In this document: piece by piece, positions 1-8,793 of the stretch
Layout: the number at the start of each line of letters is the position of its first letter
Position numbering within the stretch: the stretch's first letter is position 1
Assembly (NCBI GenBank): GCA_045587445.1
Contig: JAZNCH010000069.1
Location: forward strand, 8,866 to 72,865
Direction of reading: 5' to 3'
Origin: RGIG1995 sp045587445
GTDB taxonomy: Bacteria; Bacillota; Clostridia; Oscillospirales; CAG-272
Length of the DNA stretch: 64,000 nt
Made by a program: the position numbers and the translations under genes
The notes under the pieces: generated by a model
Seen by the model: the letters and a program-made list of their open reading frames with translations, nothing else
Told to the model about the DNA's origin: nothing
Database searches by the model: none

Positions 1-99
1 AAAGAAAAGACCGCACCATATAAGTACCCAAGAATAGTTGAATTTAAGGACGAGTTACCCAAGACGGTAAGCGGAAAGATACAAAGAAACAAACTGTGA
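1..99 (+). CDS. acyl-CoA synthetase (AMP-forming), C-terminal end only
   Basis: The first 99 bases read without interruption as 32 residues and a TGA. They contain LPKTVSGKIQRNKL, the C-terminal signature of the ANL (acyl/acetyl-CoA synthetase) superfamily; the lysine after SG is the catalytic A10 lysine used in adenylation. The enzyme body lies outside the window. The next gene follows after 12 bases, and the 2-oxoacid oxidoreductase genes further on make acyl-CoA/branched-chain acid metabolism a sensible context. The exact acid substrate cannot be told from this fragment. Confidence 0.85.
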   Translation, partial: KEKTAPYKYPRIVEFKDELPKTVSGKIQRNKL

Positions 100-111
100 G
101 GTGGATTTGGA

Positions 112-915
112 GTGTCAAATAAATTAAAAGTATCTTGTATCCAAATGGATATGGCTTTTGGCTCAAGCAGTGAAAACTTTGTAAAGGCAGAAGAGCTTAT
201 ACGAAATGCCGCAAAGGACAATCCCGACGTTATTGTGTTGCCGGAGACGTGGAATACAGGCTTTTTTCCCGAAGAGTCGATAAAGGATTATTGCGACAAG
301 GACGGAGAGAAGACGAAGAGGGTTATCGGCGGACTTGCAAAGGAATTGAACGTTAATATTGTTGCGGGAAGCGTGGCAAACGTTAAGAATGATGAAATGC
401 ATAACACCTCTTACGTGTTTGACAGAGAGGGCAACTGTATTGCCGAATATGACAAGACACATCTTTTCTCACCAATGAAAGAGGATAAGCATTTTGCAAA
501 GGGAAACCGTATTTGCAAATTTACCCTTGACGGAAAGAGTTGCGGTGTTATAATATGTTATGATATAAGATTTCCCGAGTTTGTCAGAACGATGACCGTA
601 ACGGGTCTCGACTGCTTGTTTGTGGTTACCCAGTGGCCGCATGTCAGAATAGCGCACTTGAATGCGCTTGCAAAAGCAAGGGCGATTGAAAATCAGATGT
701 TCGTTTGTTGCTGTAATAGCTGCGGCAAGGCGGGTAGAAACGTATTTTCGGGTTGTTCTCGTATATTTGACCCTTGGGGCGAAGAGATTGCGGCGACGGG
801 CGAAACCGAGGATATTATATCGGCAGAGCTTGATTTCGGTGTTATCGAAAACATAAGAAGCACGATAAATGTGTTTGCCGACAGACGTCCCGAGCTTTAT
901 GACGTAAAAAAATAA
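112..915 (+). CDS. nitrilase-family carbon-nitrogen hydrolase (omega-amidase-like)
   Basis: 267 residues, a usual length for this cytosolic superfamily. The catalytic triad is visible: Glu45 in LPETWNTGF, Lys115 in DKTHLF and Cys149 in IICYDIRFPE. The last motif and the overall length suit the omega-amidase/YafV branch, which hydrolyses 2-oxo acid amides such as 2-oxoglutaramate; this substrate is inferred from the subgroup. The start is GTG, chosen because GAGGTGG lies about 7 bases upstream and the family core begins right after it. It sits 12 bases after the acyl-CoA synthetase and 35 before the ATPase, so it is probably cotranscribed with both. Confidence 0.85.
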   Translation: MSNKLKVSCIQMDMAFGSSSENFVKAEELIRNAAKDNPDVIVLPETWNTGFFPEESIKDYCDKDGEKTKRVIGGLAKELNVNIVAGSVANVKNDEMHNTSYVFDREGNCIAEYDKTHLFSPMKEDKHFAKGNRICKFTLDGKSCGVIICYDIRFPEFVRTMTVTGLDCLFVVTQWPHVRIAHLNALAKARAIENQMFVCCCNSCGKAGRNVFSGCSRIFDPWGEEIAATGETEDIISAELDFGVIENIRSTINVFADRRPELYDVKK

Positions 916-950
916 TTCATACGGAAAGGAGCATTAAAAGATAATAAAAA

Positions 951-1613
951 ATGAAAAGAGTAACGATTTTTTCGGGACATTACGGAAGCGGAAAGACCAA
1001 TCTTGCCGTAAACTATGCTTTAATGCTTCGCGAGATGGATTACGAGGTAAGCATAGCCGACCTTGATATAGTAAATCCGTACTTTCGTACCAAGGACAGC
1101 GAGGAGTTATTTTTAAAGAATAATATAGAGCTTGTGTCTCTGCCGTTTGCAAATACAAGCGTTGATTTGCCAAGTCTTCCGTCAGCGGCTTACGGTCTGT
1201 TTGACAGAAAAGACAGACAGGTTATAATTGACCTTGGAGGCGACGACAGAGGAGCGTTGGCTCTCGGGCGTTTTGTGCCGAGACTCAAAGAAGATAACGA
1301 CTATGAGATGATTTTTACGGTAAACTTTTATAGACCGCTTACTACGACGGTTGAAGAAGCGTATGAGGTTTTTAAAGAAATTGAATACGCAGCGAAGCTG
1401 AAGTTTACGAAAATAGTAAACAACTCAAATCTTGGTGAAGAAACGACAGCAGATGACGTTATAAGAACGGTTGAATTGACTGAACGGTTGGCGAAGCTGA
1501 CAAATACTGAAGTAATGTATACGGCGGTTAAAGAGTCGATTGCCGATGAAGTATCAAAGGTTATTGGAAAGAATAAGGTTTTTCGTCTGAAATTGCAGGA
1601 AAAACTGTTTTAA
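951..1613 (+). CDS. P-loop ATP-binding protein (MinD/CobQ-like fold)
   Basis: 220 residues starting almost directly at a deviant Walker A motif, GHYGSGKTN (residues 9-17), with DLDIVNPYFR soon after (about 37-46) as in MinD/ArsA-type ATPases, and IIDLGGDDRG as the likely Walker B region. This type of ATPase is commonly found next to 2-oxoacid:ferredoxin oxidoreductase genes in Clostridia, as here, and might help cofactor or cluster loading; that role is inference. ATG 951 is the only usable start because a stop codon lies three bases upstream of the preceding triplet. The only purine-rich site, AAGGAG at 925-930, is about 20 bases away, an unusually long spacing. Confidence 0.7.
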   Translation: MKRVTIFSGHYGSGKTNLAVNYALMLREMDYEVSIADLDIVNPYFRTKDSEELFLKNNIELVSLPFANTSVDLPSLPSAAYGLFDRKDRQVIIDLGGDDRGALALGRFVPRLKEDNDYEMIFTVNFYRPLTTTVEEAYEVFKEIEYAAKLKFTKIVNNSNLGEETTADDVIRTVELTERLAKLTNTEVMYTAVKESIADEVSKVIGKNKVFRLKLQEKLF

Positions 1614-1647
1614 TAAAAATAATAATATTCAGATAGGAGCAATCTAT

Positions 1648-1854
1648 ATGAAAAAAGTTAGCTTTGCGACGGATCTTTGCAAGGGTTGCGGACTTTGTGT
1701 TGACGTATGCCCCAAGAAGATTATAGTACTTGCAAAAGACAAGATTAACAAAAAGGGACATTCTCCCGCCGAGATAACGGATCAGGAAAAGTGCATAGGC
1801 TGTGCATTCTGTGCGACCATGTGCCCCGACTGCGTTATAACGGTTGAAAAGTGA
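1648..1854 (+). CDS. 2-oxoacid:ferredoxin oxidoreductase, ferredoxin-like delta subunit
   Basis: 68-residue protein with two [4Fe-4S] ligand sets: Cys11-x2-Cys14-x2-Cys17-x3-Cys21 and Cys49-x2-Cys52-x2-Cys55-x3-Cys59, with one extra Cys62. This is the bis-cluster ferredoxin subunit (KorD/VorD type) that passes electrons from the thiamine subunit to ferredoxin. AGGAG lies 5' of ATG 1648. Its end overlaps the ribosome binding site of the next subunit, consistent with translational coupling in the order delta-alpha-beta-gamma. Confidence 0.9.
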   Translation: MKKVSFATDLCKGCGLCVDVCPKKIIVLAKDKINKKGHSPAEITDQEKCIGCAFCATMCPDCVITVEK

Positions 1855-1864
1855 GGTGGATTTT

Positions 1865-2926
1865 GTGGCAGATAAGGTTTTGATGAAAGGTAACGAAGCA
1901 ATAGCTGAAGCGGCAATTAAGGCAGGCTGCCGTCATTACTTCGGTTATCCTATAACACCCCAGACAGAAATTGCGGCTTATATGGCAAAGAGAATGCCCA
2001 AGATAGGCGGCGTGTTTCTTCAGGCAGAAAGTGAAATTTCCGCAATTAATATGGTATACGGCGTTGCAGGCACAGGTATGCGTGTTATGACGTCATCTTC
2101 CAGCCCGGGTGTATCCCTTAAACAAGAGGGTATTTCCTACATAGCAGGTGCAGACCTGCCCGCACTTATAGTAAACGTACAGAGAGGCGGCCCCGGTCTC
2201 GGCGGTATTCAGCCTTCACAGTCAGACTATTTTCAGGCAACAAAGGGCGGCGGTCATGGCGACTACCATTTGATAGTACTTGCTCCCGCATCCGTTCAGG
2301 AAATGGCTGATATGACTATTCTTTCTTTTGACCTTGCAGAAAAATACCGTGTTCCCGCAATGCTTCTTGCAGACGGAACTATGGGTCAGATGATGGAACC
2401 GGTTGAATTGCCGGAGGTAGATTATAAGCCTACCGAAAAGGATTGGACGGTTACAGGAACACAGATGAAGAGAAAGCACAATATAGTAAACTCTCTCTAT
2501 TTGCTCCCCGAAGAACTTGAAAAGACAAATATTGAAAGATTTGAAAGATATAAGACTATCGAAGAAAACGAAGCAAGATATGAATCCTTTATGATGGAAG
2601 ATGCAGAATATTGCGTAGTTGCATTCGGTATAGCTTCCCGTGTTTCAAAGAACGCAGTAATTGCGGCAAGAAATATGGGTATTAAGGTTGGTATGATAAG
2701 ACCTATAACCCTTTGGCCGTTCCCCAAGAAGCCTTTGGCAGAAGCGGCAGAAAAGGTAAAGGGATTCCTTAGCGTTGAATTGTCTATGGGTCAGATGATT
2801 GAAGACGTAAAACTTGCGACAGAGTGCAAGAGACCCGTTGAGCTTTGCAACCGTGTCGGCGGTATGATTCCTACTCCCGAGCAGGTTCTCGAAGCTATAA
2901 AGAAAATGGCAGGAGGCGAAAGATAA
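1865..2926 (+). CDS. vorB: 2-oxoacid:ferredoxin oxidoreductase alpha subunit (VorB type)
   Basis: 353-residue pyrimidine-binding subunit. It has GNEAIAEAAIKAGCRHYFGY followed by PITPQTEI, the start signature of VorB/KorA, and later VNVQRGGPGLGG and QSDYFQATKGGGHGDY, which are typical of the branched-chain (VOR) and 2-oxoglutarate (KOR) enzymes. GTG 1865 was chosen because AGGTGG lies 5 bases upstream; the frame is open further 5' but that would overlap the delta subunit without a binding site. Its stop overlaps the next ATG by one base (TAATG). The complex decarboxylates 2-oxo acids to acyl-CoA in the cytoplasm, reducing ferredoxin. Branched-chain preference is inferred from resemblance to VorB. 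Confidence 0.85.
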   Translation: MADKVLMKGNEAIAEAAIKAGCRHYFGYPITPQTEIAAYMAKRMPKIGGVFLQAESEISAINMVYGVAGTGMRVMTSSSSPGVSLKQEGISYIAGADLPALIVNVQRGGPGLGGIQPSQSDYFQATKGGGHGDYHLIVLAPASVQEMADMTILSFDLAEKYRVPAMLLADGTMGQMMEPVELPEVDYKPTEKDWTVTGTQMKRKHNIVNSLYLLPEELEKTNIERFERYKTIEENEARYESFMMEDAEYCVVAFGIASRVSKNAVIAARNMGIKVGMIRPITLWPFPKKPLAEAAEKVKGFLSVELSMGQMIEDVKLATECKRPVELCNRVGGMIPTPEQVLEAIKKMAGGER

Positions 2927-3678
2927 TGGTAGTATTTGAAAAGCCCAAAAGCTTGACGGATGCCGAGCTTCACTATTGCCCCGGTTGCACACACGGTATT
3001 ATTCACCGCCTTGTTGCTCAGGCTATAGATGATCTTGGTATAGAAGGAAAGACCGTAGGTGTAGCACCCGTTGGTTGTGCAGTTATGGCATATAACTATT
3101 TTGCTTGTGATATGGTAGAGGCAGCACACGGACGTGCTCCCGCTGTTGCGACCGGTTTAAAGAGAGCGATGCCTGAAAACGTTATTTTCACATATCAGGG
3201 AGACGGCGATTTGGCTTCAATCGGTATGGCAGAGACTGTACACGCAGCGACAAGAAATGAAAATATTACCGTAATTTTCGTAAATAATGCGATATATGGT
3301 ATGACGGGCGGACAGATGGCTCCTACCTCTCTTCCCGGTCAGGTAACACAGACTTCTCCTTACGGCAGAGACGTTTCGACAGCAGGTTATCCTGTAAAGG
3401 TAAGCGAAATGCTTTCTACTCTTGACGGTCCCGAATTTATTGCAAGAGTTGCGGTAAATAACGTTAAGAACGTAAAGGAAGCACAGAAAGTTATTAAGAA
3501 GGCATTTGAAAATCAGATAAACAAAAAAGGATTTTCGCTTGTTGAGGTTGTATCATCTTGTCCTACAAACTGGGGTATGACACCTGTTGACGCACTCAAG
3601 TGGGTTGACGAAAAGATGATTCCTTATTATCCTCTCGGCGTATATAAGGACAGAAGCGCAACAAAGGAGGCTGAATAA
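2926..3678 (+). CDS. 2-oxoacid:ferredoxin oxidoreductase beta subunit (thiamine diphosphate-binding)
   Basis: 250 residues. It has the cluster/TPP region HYCPGCTHG near the N-terminus and the thiamine diphosphate motif GDGDLASIG continuing to VNNAIYGMTGGQMAPTS, which is diagnostic of KorB/VorA-type beta subunits. ATG 2926 overlaps the previous stop by one base and has AGGAGG at 2911-2916; an in-frame extension upstream lies inside the alpha gene and is not needed. It pairs with the alpha subunit to form the catalytic core. GTGKST-type ATP sites are absent, as expected. Confidence 0.88.
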   Translation: MVVFEKPKSLTDAELHYCPGCTHGIIHRLVAQAIDDLGIEGKTVGVAPVGCAVMAYNYFACDMVEAAHGRAPAVATGLKRAMPENVIFTYQGDGDLASIGMAETVHAATRNENITVIFVNNAIYGMTGGQMAPTSLPGQVTQTSPYGRDVSTAGYPVKVSEMLSTLDGPEFIARVAVNNVKNVKEAQKVIKKAFENQINKKGFSLVEVVSSCPTNWGMTPVDALKWVDEKMIPYYPLGVYKDRSATKEAE

Positions 3679-3680
3679 TT

Positions 3681-4214
3681 ATGACAACAAATACACTTAT
3701 AGCAGGATTTGGCGGTCAGGGCGTTCTTTTTGCGGGTAAGTTTATGGCATACAAGGGAATGCTTGAGGGTAAAGAGATAAGTTGGTTGCCTTCATACGGC
3801 CCCGAAATGAGAGGCGGTACTGCAAACTGTAGCGTAATACTCAGCGACGAACCGATTGGTTCTCCCATTGTATCGAATCCCGACGTTCTTATTGCTATGA
3901 ACCTTCCCTCACTTGATAAGTATGAGAATACGGTTGTACCGGGTGGTATGATTTTTGTTGATTCGACCCTCATCGAAAGAAGGGTTGAGAGAACAGACGT
4001 CAAGGTGTTCTACATACCGACGACAAAACTTGCTCAGGAGATAGGTGCTCCTACGTTGGCAAATATGATAATGATGGGTAAGTTTATAAAAGAAGCCGGA
4101 GCCGTAACACACGACAATATGGAAGCCGCTTTGAAGAAAGTAGTTTCAGCCAAAAGAGCAGATATGCTTGAGATTAACCTTAAGGCAATTGATACAGGCT
4201 ACAATTTTGAATAA
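3681..4214 (+). CDS. 2-oxoacid:ferredoxin oxidoreductase gamma subunit
   Basis: 177 residues of the POR_N/KorC type. It begins with IAGFGGQGVLFAGK and contains SWLPSYGPEMRGGTANC, both hallmark stretches of the gamma domain that contributes to CoA handling and dimerisation. AAGGAGG at 3665-3671 precedes ATG 3681, two bases after the beta subunit stop. It is the last gene before a strong terminator, completing the delta-alpha-beta-gamma set. Confidence 0.9.
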   Translation: MTTNTLIAGFGGQGVLFAGKFMAYKGMLEGKEISWLPSYGPEMRGGTANCSVILSDEPIGSPIVSNPDVLIAMNLPSLDKYENTVVPGGMIFVDSTLIERRVERTDVKVFYIPTTKLAQEIGAPTLANMIMMGKFIKEAGAVTHDNMEAALKKVVSAKRADMLEINLKAIDTGYNFE

Positions 4215-4218
4215 AGAT

Positions 4219-4255
4219 AAAGAAAAAGTACGGGTTTCTCCCGTGCTTTTTCTTT
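4219..4255 (+). terminator. intrinsic terminator of the oxidoreductase operon
   Basis: A nearly perfect stem of about 16 bp whose arms start AAAGAAAAAGTACGGG, closed by a short loop, with a T-rich 3' arm. It begins four bases after the gamma-subunit stop codon. Confidence 0.8.
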
Positions 4256-4270
4256 ATTCGACACAATATA

Positions 4271-4299
4271 TTGACAAAATGTTAATAAAGTGTTATGAT
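4271..4299 (+). promoter_or_regulatory. sigma-A promoter for the DUF4282 gene
   Basis: TTGACA at 4271-4276 and TATGAT at 4294-4299 with exactly 17 bp between them, 35 bases upstream of the gene's start. Confidence 0.8.
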
Positions 4300-4334
4300 T
4301 AATATATAAATATATAAATAGGAGGGTTTATATT

Positions 4335-4892
4335 ATGCCACCAGGAATACAAAGTGCAATGATACTAATGTCTTTAGGAGCTATAGCATCACTAATTGTA
4401 ACTATAGTTTTGTGTTTGACTGTAGTACCGGACAAAAAGCGTGATTCTCTCAAGGGATTTGGAAGATTTTTGAACGATTTGTTTAACTTCAGAGGCTTGT
4501 TGATTGAAGCTATTGTAAAGACGCTTTACGTTTTGATAACGGTAACTTTTGTTGTGGGCGGCTTCTTTATGCTCTTTATAGTTAACACACAGGAGAACTT
4601 TTTCACCGGCGAAACATCAACTGTATGGTACGGCTGGGTAGGTCTTATTGCAATGATAGTAGGACCTATTGCTACACGTCTTGTATTTGAAGGAATGATG
4701 CTCTTTATTCTTTTGGTTAAGAACACTATTCAAATAAATAACAAACTGAAAGACCAATACAGAACTGACGAATGTCCCAAGAAAGATAAGAAGGCTCAAA
4801 AACAGGCACCTATCGCTCAGGTTCCCACAGCTCCCGCACAGCCAACACAGCCTACACAGGCGGAACAAGCTCCGACTGACCCGCAAGTATAA
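4335..4892 (+). CDS. DUF4282-like membrane protein
   Basis: 185 residues with a short N-terminal membrane segment (about 8-28), then the paired-helix layout of DUF4282: a first long hydrophobic helix around residues 57-83, then WYGWVGLIAMIVGPIATRL and the LVFEGMMLFILLVKNT helix, ending in a charged tail. The C-terminus is low-complexity, rich in Ala, Pro, Gln and Thr with PTQPTQ-like repeats. Function of the family is unknown. GGAGGG lies 9 bases upstream of ATG 4335. It has its own promoter and terminator, so it is monocistronic. Confidence 0.7.
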   Translation: MPPGIQSAMILMSLGAIASLIVTIVLCLTVVPDKKRDSLKGFGRFLNDLFNFRGLLIEAIVKTLYVLITVTFVVGGFFMLFIVNTQENFFTGETSTVWYGWVGLIAMIVGPIATRLVFEGMMLFILLVKNTIQINNKLKDQYRTDECPKKDKKAQKQAPIAQVPTAPAQPTQPTQAEQAPTDPQV

Positions 4893-4908
4893 ATTAGACA
4901 AATACACT

Positions 4909-4939
4909 AAAAGACAGTTTCTTGTAAACTGTCTTTTTT
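4909..4939 (+). terminator. intrinsic terminator after the DUF4282 gene
   Basis: Perfect 11-bp stem (AAAGACAGTTT at 4910-4920, complement at 4926-4936) followed by a T run. Confidence 0.85.
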
Positions 4940-4940
4940 G

Positions 4941-4969
4941 TTGACAAAATGCTACAAAAATGATACTAT
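4941..4969 (+). promoter_or_regulatory. promoter for the lipoprotein gene
   Basis: TTGACA at 4941-4946, 17-bp spacer, extended -10 TGaTACTAT ending at 4969. It lies directly behind the preceding terminator. Confidence 0.8.
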
Positions 4970-5000
4970 AAAAATAGGACGGAAAAGGAGGCTTTGTTTT

Positions 5001-6488
5001 ATGAAAAAGTTTTTAACCCTTATAAGTGTAGTATTATGTTTTGTACTTATGTTTGCCCTTGTTTCTTGCAAGAATGAACCAGATGACAAAACTAATGAAA
5101 CCGTAAAAGAAACAGAGAATGAGACGGTTGAAGAAACCAAAGTTGAAGAAAAGCCGAAAGAACCTACTTCTGCAAAAGAGGTTTGGGCTCTCGTTGATAA
5201 GGCTATGGAAAATGCCGAATCTTATGAAGCCGATATGACCGCTTATATGGTTATGTTTATAAATGGCTTTAAAATAGAAAGCAAGGTTTCCGGTTTTGAA
5301 ATAAGTATAGGTCAAAGGGATGCACTTGATTATTACTATTACCGTTTCTTGAAAAATGAAGCTTCGTGTGATGCGATTTCGCTCAATGAAACCTCTACCG
5401 AGATTGAGGCATATAACGAGGGAATGACTTTTGTTTCGAAACTGAGCAGTGAAGCTGAGCAGAATTTTTGCTCAAAAATGACTGTCGATGAATATTTGGA
5501 ATTTAGGAGCAGTGTTCTCAGCGATGATTTTGACTTTGCTGATTGTACCAAGAGTGAGTTCTTGAAAAATGAAGACGGTAGTTGGAGTTTATCTTTTTCC
5601 GGATATACCAAAAAGGCTGTCAATACTTTTTTGAAGGACATCGGAGCAGATGAAACTCAATTAGGTTCAGACGTTATAGATATGAAGATTTCTTTAACCG
5701 CTAACGGTGAGTATCTTGTAAACGAAATGGTGTTTGAACTTGTTTTTGACGTAGAAGAAACAGATACCTCAATTCCTGTTTTCAAGGAAGTAATGAAGTA
5801 TTCAAAATACGGCGAAGCAAAGAAGACTCTTGAGGGTATTGAGCCGTCTGAATATACTGAAGTTGATGATATTACTGTTCTTGGCAAGGTAACCGATGCA
5901 ATAAAAGAATTTGCCGGTTTGTCTGAGGGCTCGTTTGACCTTGATATAACTCAGAACTTAAAGGTTGGAGCTGAATCTAATAAGTACACTGAAAAGGATT
6001 ATGTGTTTTTTGGTAAGATTAACGGTGGCTTTGTTTATACCTTGGATTCTATGATAAATGGCGTAACGGCTATGAATATGGATTATAGAAACGGAGTTCA
6101 GAAGATTACGCAAGGCACTGATACCGAAACCTATAATTTATCCGAGTCTGAAGCAAAAGAAATAGTTTATCGGCTTATTAATACTGCAGCTTATGATGAA
6201 TCTTCCGTAACCGATATTGAAAAACTAAGCGAAGGCGTTTATAAGTTTACTGTAGATGCACCCGACCTTTCCGCTTATGAAGAGTCGTTAGCTCCTATGG
6301 GGATAGTTTGCAAATCCGGAAAACAGAGCATAGTGGTTACTTTTGCAGATGATAAGCTTTCAAAAATTGAAAGCGATTTGACTGTATACGGTGAAATGAC
6401 CGTAGGTAACAAAACTGAAGCTATGGAACTGAATCAGCTTACTACTGTTACGGTAAAAGCCGTTAACGGTTCAGGCACTAATATGTAA
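5001..6488 (+). CDS. putative surface lipoprotein, function unknown
   Basis: 495 residues with a lipoprotein signal peptide: KK at the N-terminus, a hydrophobic stretch to residue 20 and lipobox LVSC with Cys23 as lipidation site. A Glu/Lys/Thr-rich linker (about 24-58) follows, then a long domain of alternating polar strands without catalytic motifs. The shape recalls LolA/LppX-like or DUF6612-like lipid-binding lipoproteins, but I could not assign a family. ATG 5001 was chosen because AAAAGGAGG lies just upstream; the frame stays open 5' but would disrupt the signal peptide. Monocistronic with its own promoter and hairpin. Confidence 0.75.
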   Translation: MKKFLTLISVVLCFVLMFALVSCKNEPDDKTNETVKETENETVEETKVEEKPKEPTSAKEVWALVDKAMENAESYEADMTAYMVMFINGFKIESKVSGFEISIGQRDALDYYYYRFLKNEASCDAISLNETSTEIEAYNEGMTFVSKLSSEAEQNFCSKMTVDEYLEFRSSVLSDDFDFADCTKSEFLKNEDGSWSLSFSGYTKKAVNTFLKDIGADETQLGSDVIDMKISLTANGEYLVNEMVFELVFDVEETDTSIPVFKEVMKYSKYGEAKKTLEGIEPSEYTEVDDITVLGKVTDAIKEFAGLSEGSFDLDITQNLKVGAESNKYTEKDYVFFGKINGGFVYTLDSMINGVTAMNMDYRNGVQKITQGTDTETYNLSESEAKEIVYRLINTAAYDESSVTDIEKLSEGVYKFTVDAPDLSAYEESLAPMGIVCKSGKQSIVVTFADDKLSKIESDLTVYGEMTVGNKTEAMELNQLTTVTVKAVNGSGTNM

Positions 6489-6494
6489 AACGAG

Positions 6495-6530
6495 CAATGT
6501 GTAGGCGAGGCCTACACATTGTTGTTATAT
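6495..6530 (+). terminator. terminator hairpin after the lipoprotein gene
   Basis: Perfect 12-bp stem (CAATGTGTAGGC and its complement) with a 3-base loop, six bases after the stop; the following T run is interrupted, so termination may be partial. Confidence 0.65.
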
Positions 6531-6622
6531 TATCAGAAAAAGCAGAGATTTGTCTTTTGGGGTAAATATTTTGTTTTTTCAAATAAACTATAAGTTTTTT
6601 GTACAAAAATAGATGAAAACTA

Positions 6623-6651
6623 TTGTAAATAATCACGAATTATGTTATAAT
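6623..6651 (+). promoter_or_regulatory. promoter for the antiporter gene
   Basis: TTGTAA at 6623-6628, 17 bp, extended -10 TGtTATAAT ending at 6651, giving a leader of about 55 bases. Confidence 0.75.
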
Positions 6652-6710
6652 CTGTCCTTGTGTGTGAGTAGGCATACAAAATATAATACAGAAAAAGAGA
6701 TGAATTTATT

Positions 6711-8003
6711 TTGGCAATTTTATTATCAGTTTCAATAGCTCTTATAGCAGGGCTTCTTATGACGAGATTGTTTAAACCTTTAAAGCTTCCGTCGGTTACC
6801 GCATATCTTATAGCGGGTGTTCTTATAGGACCTTATTGCTTGGGACAGCTTGGTATACACGGTTTGGGTTTTGATACTCACAGTGCAGTAGAGCAGTTGG
6901 CTCTTATATCGGAAGTGGCGCTTGGGTTTATAGCATTTTCGATAGGAAATGAATTTAGGCTGTCAGAACTTAAGAAAACCGGAAAACAGGCATTGGTTGT
7001 CGGTATTGTTCAAGCTTTGATTGCAACCTTGTTTGTTGACCTTGCTTTGTTGGGTTTGCATTTACTTATGCCCGACAAACTTTCTGTTCCTCAGGTTATA
7101 ACGTTAGGCGCAATTGCTACGGCGACAGCTCCTGCGGCAACATTAATGGTGGTTCGTCAGTACAAGGCAGACGGTCCATTGACTCGCTTGTTGCTTCCTA
7201 TTGTTGCACTTGACGATGCTGTTGGTTTGACTGTGTTTGCAGTATCATTCGGAGTTGCAAAGACTATAATAAGCGGCTCGGTTGACCTTGTTTCCATAAT
7301 TGTAAATCCTATTATTGAAATTACTTGCTCATTAATATTAGGTGCGATTATGGGATGGGTATTGACACAACTTGAAAAGTTGTTTAATTCTAATACTAAC
7401 CGTTTAAATCTTACTATAGGCATTGTTTTTCTCACCGCATCTTTAGCTATGCTTGATTTCCACGTAGGAGCGGTACATATTCAGTTCTCTTCTTTGTTGG
7501 TGTGTATGATGCTGGGAACAGTATTTTGTAATATATGTCCTCTTTCGGAAGACCTTATGGCCGCATCGGATAAATGGACGTCTCCTTTGTTTGCTTTGTT
7601 TTTCGTTGTATCGGGAGCCGAGCTTGAGCTTGGTGTGTTTGCCGATTGGGCAATAGTAGTTGTAGGCGTAGTTTACATAATTTTCAGATGCTTGGGTAAA
7701 TATTACGGAACTTTTGTAAGTACAAAGGCAACCAAATGCTCACCTGAGATTTGTAAATATTTAGGCATAACACTTTTCCCGCAAGCAGGGGTTGCGCTTG
7801 GTATGTGTGCTACCGCAATGGCTTTGGGGGAACAGGGAAATCTTATTAGAAATATAACACTTTTTGCGGTTCTTATTTATGAACTTATTGGGCCGTTGCT
7901 CACCAGAAAGGCACTTGAGGCAGCAGGCGAAATCAAGCCTATGGCAGATGAGGTTAAGCACAGAAGAATGCACAAGCTTAATGCTGCAAAAAACGGCAAA
8001 TAA
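6711..8003 (+). CDS. cation:proton antiporter, CPA2/Na_H_Exchanger family
   Basis: 430 residues, nearly all membrane-embedded, about 12 predicted segments. The opening LFKPLKLPSVTAYLIAGVLIG is typical of the KefB/NapA-like CPA2 group, and LPIVALDDAVGLTVFA (around residues 160-176) carries the acidic pair expected at the ion-binding site. No C-terminal TrkA-N/RCK domain is present, so it is the short form. The start is TTG 6711; no in-frame ATG precedes it and the upstream ATG at 6700 is out of frame. A 27-base gap separates it from an unknown soluble protein that probably shares the transcript. Confidence 0.8.
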   Translation: MAILLSVSIALIAGLLMTRLFKPLKLPSVTAYLIAGVLIGPYCLGQLGIHGLGFDTHSAVEQLALISEVALGFIAFSIGNEFRLSELKKTGKQALVVGIVQALIATLFVDLALLGLHLLMPDKLSVPQVITLGAIATATAPAATLMVVRQYKADGPLTRLLLPIVALDDAVGLTVFAVSFGVAKTIISGSVDLVSIIVNPIIEITCSLILGAIMGWVLTQLEKLFNSNTNRLNLTIGIVFLTASLAMLDFHVGAVHIQFSSLLVCMMLGTVFCNICPLSEDLMAASDKWTSPLFALFFVVSGAELELGVFADWAIVVVGVVYIIFRCLGKYYGTFVSTKATKCSPEICKYLGITLFPQAGVALGMCATAMALGEQGNLIRNITLFAVLIYELIGPLLTRKALEAAGEIKPMADEVKHRRMHKLNAAKNGK

Positions 8004-8030
8004 TTTAGTTGTTGGGGAGAGGGCATACCA

Positions 8031-8789
8031 ATGGCATTGTTTGATGTAATGTCTAGACTTAAGGCTATTATCGGCGGAGATAATAACTCTCCTAAAGAAA
8101 GCTTTGCTAATATTCAGACTGAACATTTTGATTCGGGTCTAAAAATTGAGACAGATTTGGATTATAAGGATAGATGCGTGTTGGTTGGCGTTGTAAGAAA
8201 TACGTATCAATTTGAGATTTTGCTCAGAGAAAAATTTTACCATATTCCCATTTCACAAGTTAATGAATGTCAGATTCCCATAAAATATATAGCGATTTAT
8301 CAGTCAAAACGATTTTTTGGAAAAAATGCAGGCATAAGATATTTCGGCGAGGTTGAAAGCTGTTCGACAGTAAAACGTTGTGAAATTAGAGAAATACCCA
8401 AGGATAGCCAAGAAAAATATCTTTACTTCAAGATTAAAAGATGGCAAATGCTTGATAATACCATTGAGGCAAAAGATATGGAATTAACCGCCTTTTCAAC
8501 CACTCTTTATCTTCTTAAGAAAAGTAATGATTCCTCGGAGCTTGTTTTAAGAAATAGAGAAGAGCACTTATTTTACAGAGAGTTGCTAAAGAAAGTAAAA
8601 ATGTTGGTTAGGCTAAGAAAGCCTAACGGCGGAGAAATAGTTTACAAGGACTATACTGTTAAGCTGAGCGGAGGTATGATTTATTTGTACTTTGCCGATA
8701 TATTGGAATATGCCATAGGTTACGATATTTTCCTTGAAAGACCGACTGATATTATAAGAGAAATTTTTGATTATTATCCTGAATTGTAA
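8031..8789 (+). CDS. uncharacterised protein cotranscribed with the antiporter
   Basis: 252 residues, soluble, no signal peptide or membrane segment. The middle has a basic, strand-rich region (YIAIYQSKRFFGKNAGIRYF, about 88-107) ending in KIKRWQMLDNTIEAKD. Its layout resembles segments that accompany some nuclease or restriction-like proteins, but no catalytic motif is convincing and I assign no function. GGGGAGAGGG lies 8 bases before ATG 8031. The gene lies 27 bases downstream of the antiporter and ends at a terminator, so both form a two-gene unit. Confidence 0.65.
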   Translation: MALFDVMSRLKAIIGGDNNSPKESFANIQTEHFDSGLKIETDLDYKDRCVLVGVVRNTYQFEILLREKFYHIPISQVNECQIPIKYIAIYQSKRFFGKNAGIRYFGEVESCSTVKRCEIREIPKDSQEKYLYFKIKRWQMLDNTIEAKDMELTAFSTTLYLLKKSNDSSELVLRNREEHLFYRELLKKVKMLVRLRKPNGGEIVYKDYTVKLSGGMIYLYFADILEYAIGYDIFLERPTDIIREIFDYYPEL

Positions 8790-8793
8790 AAGC

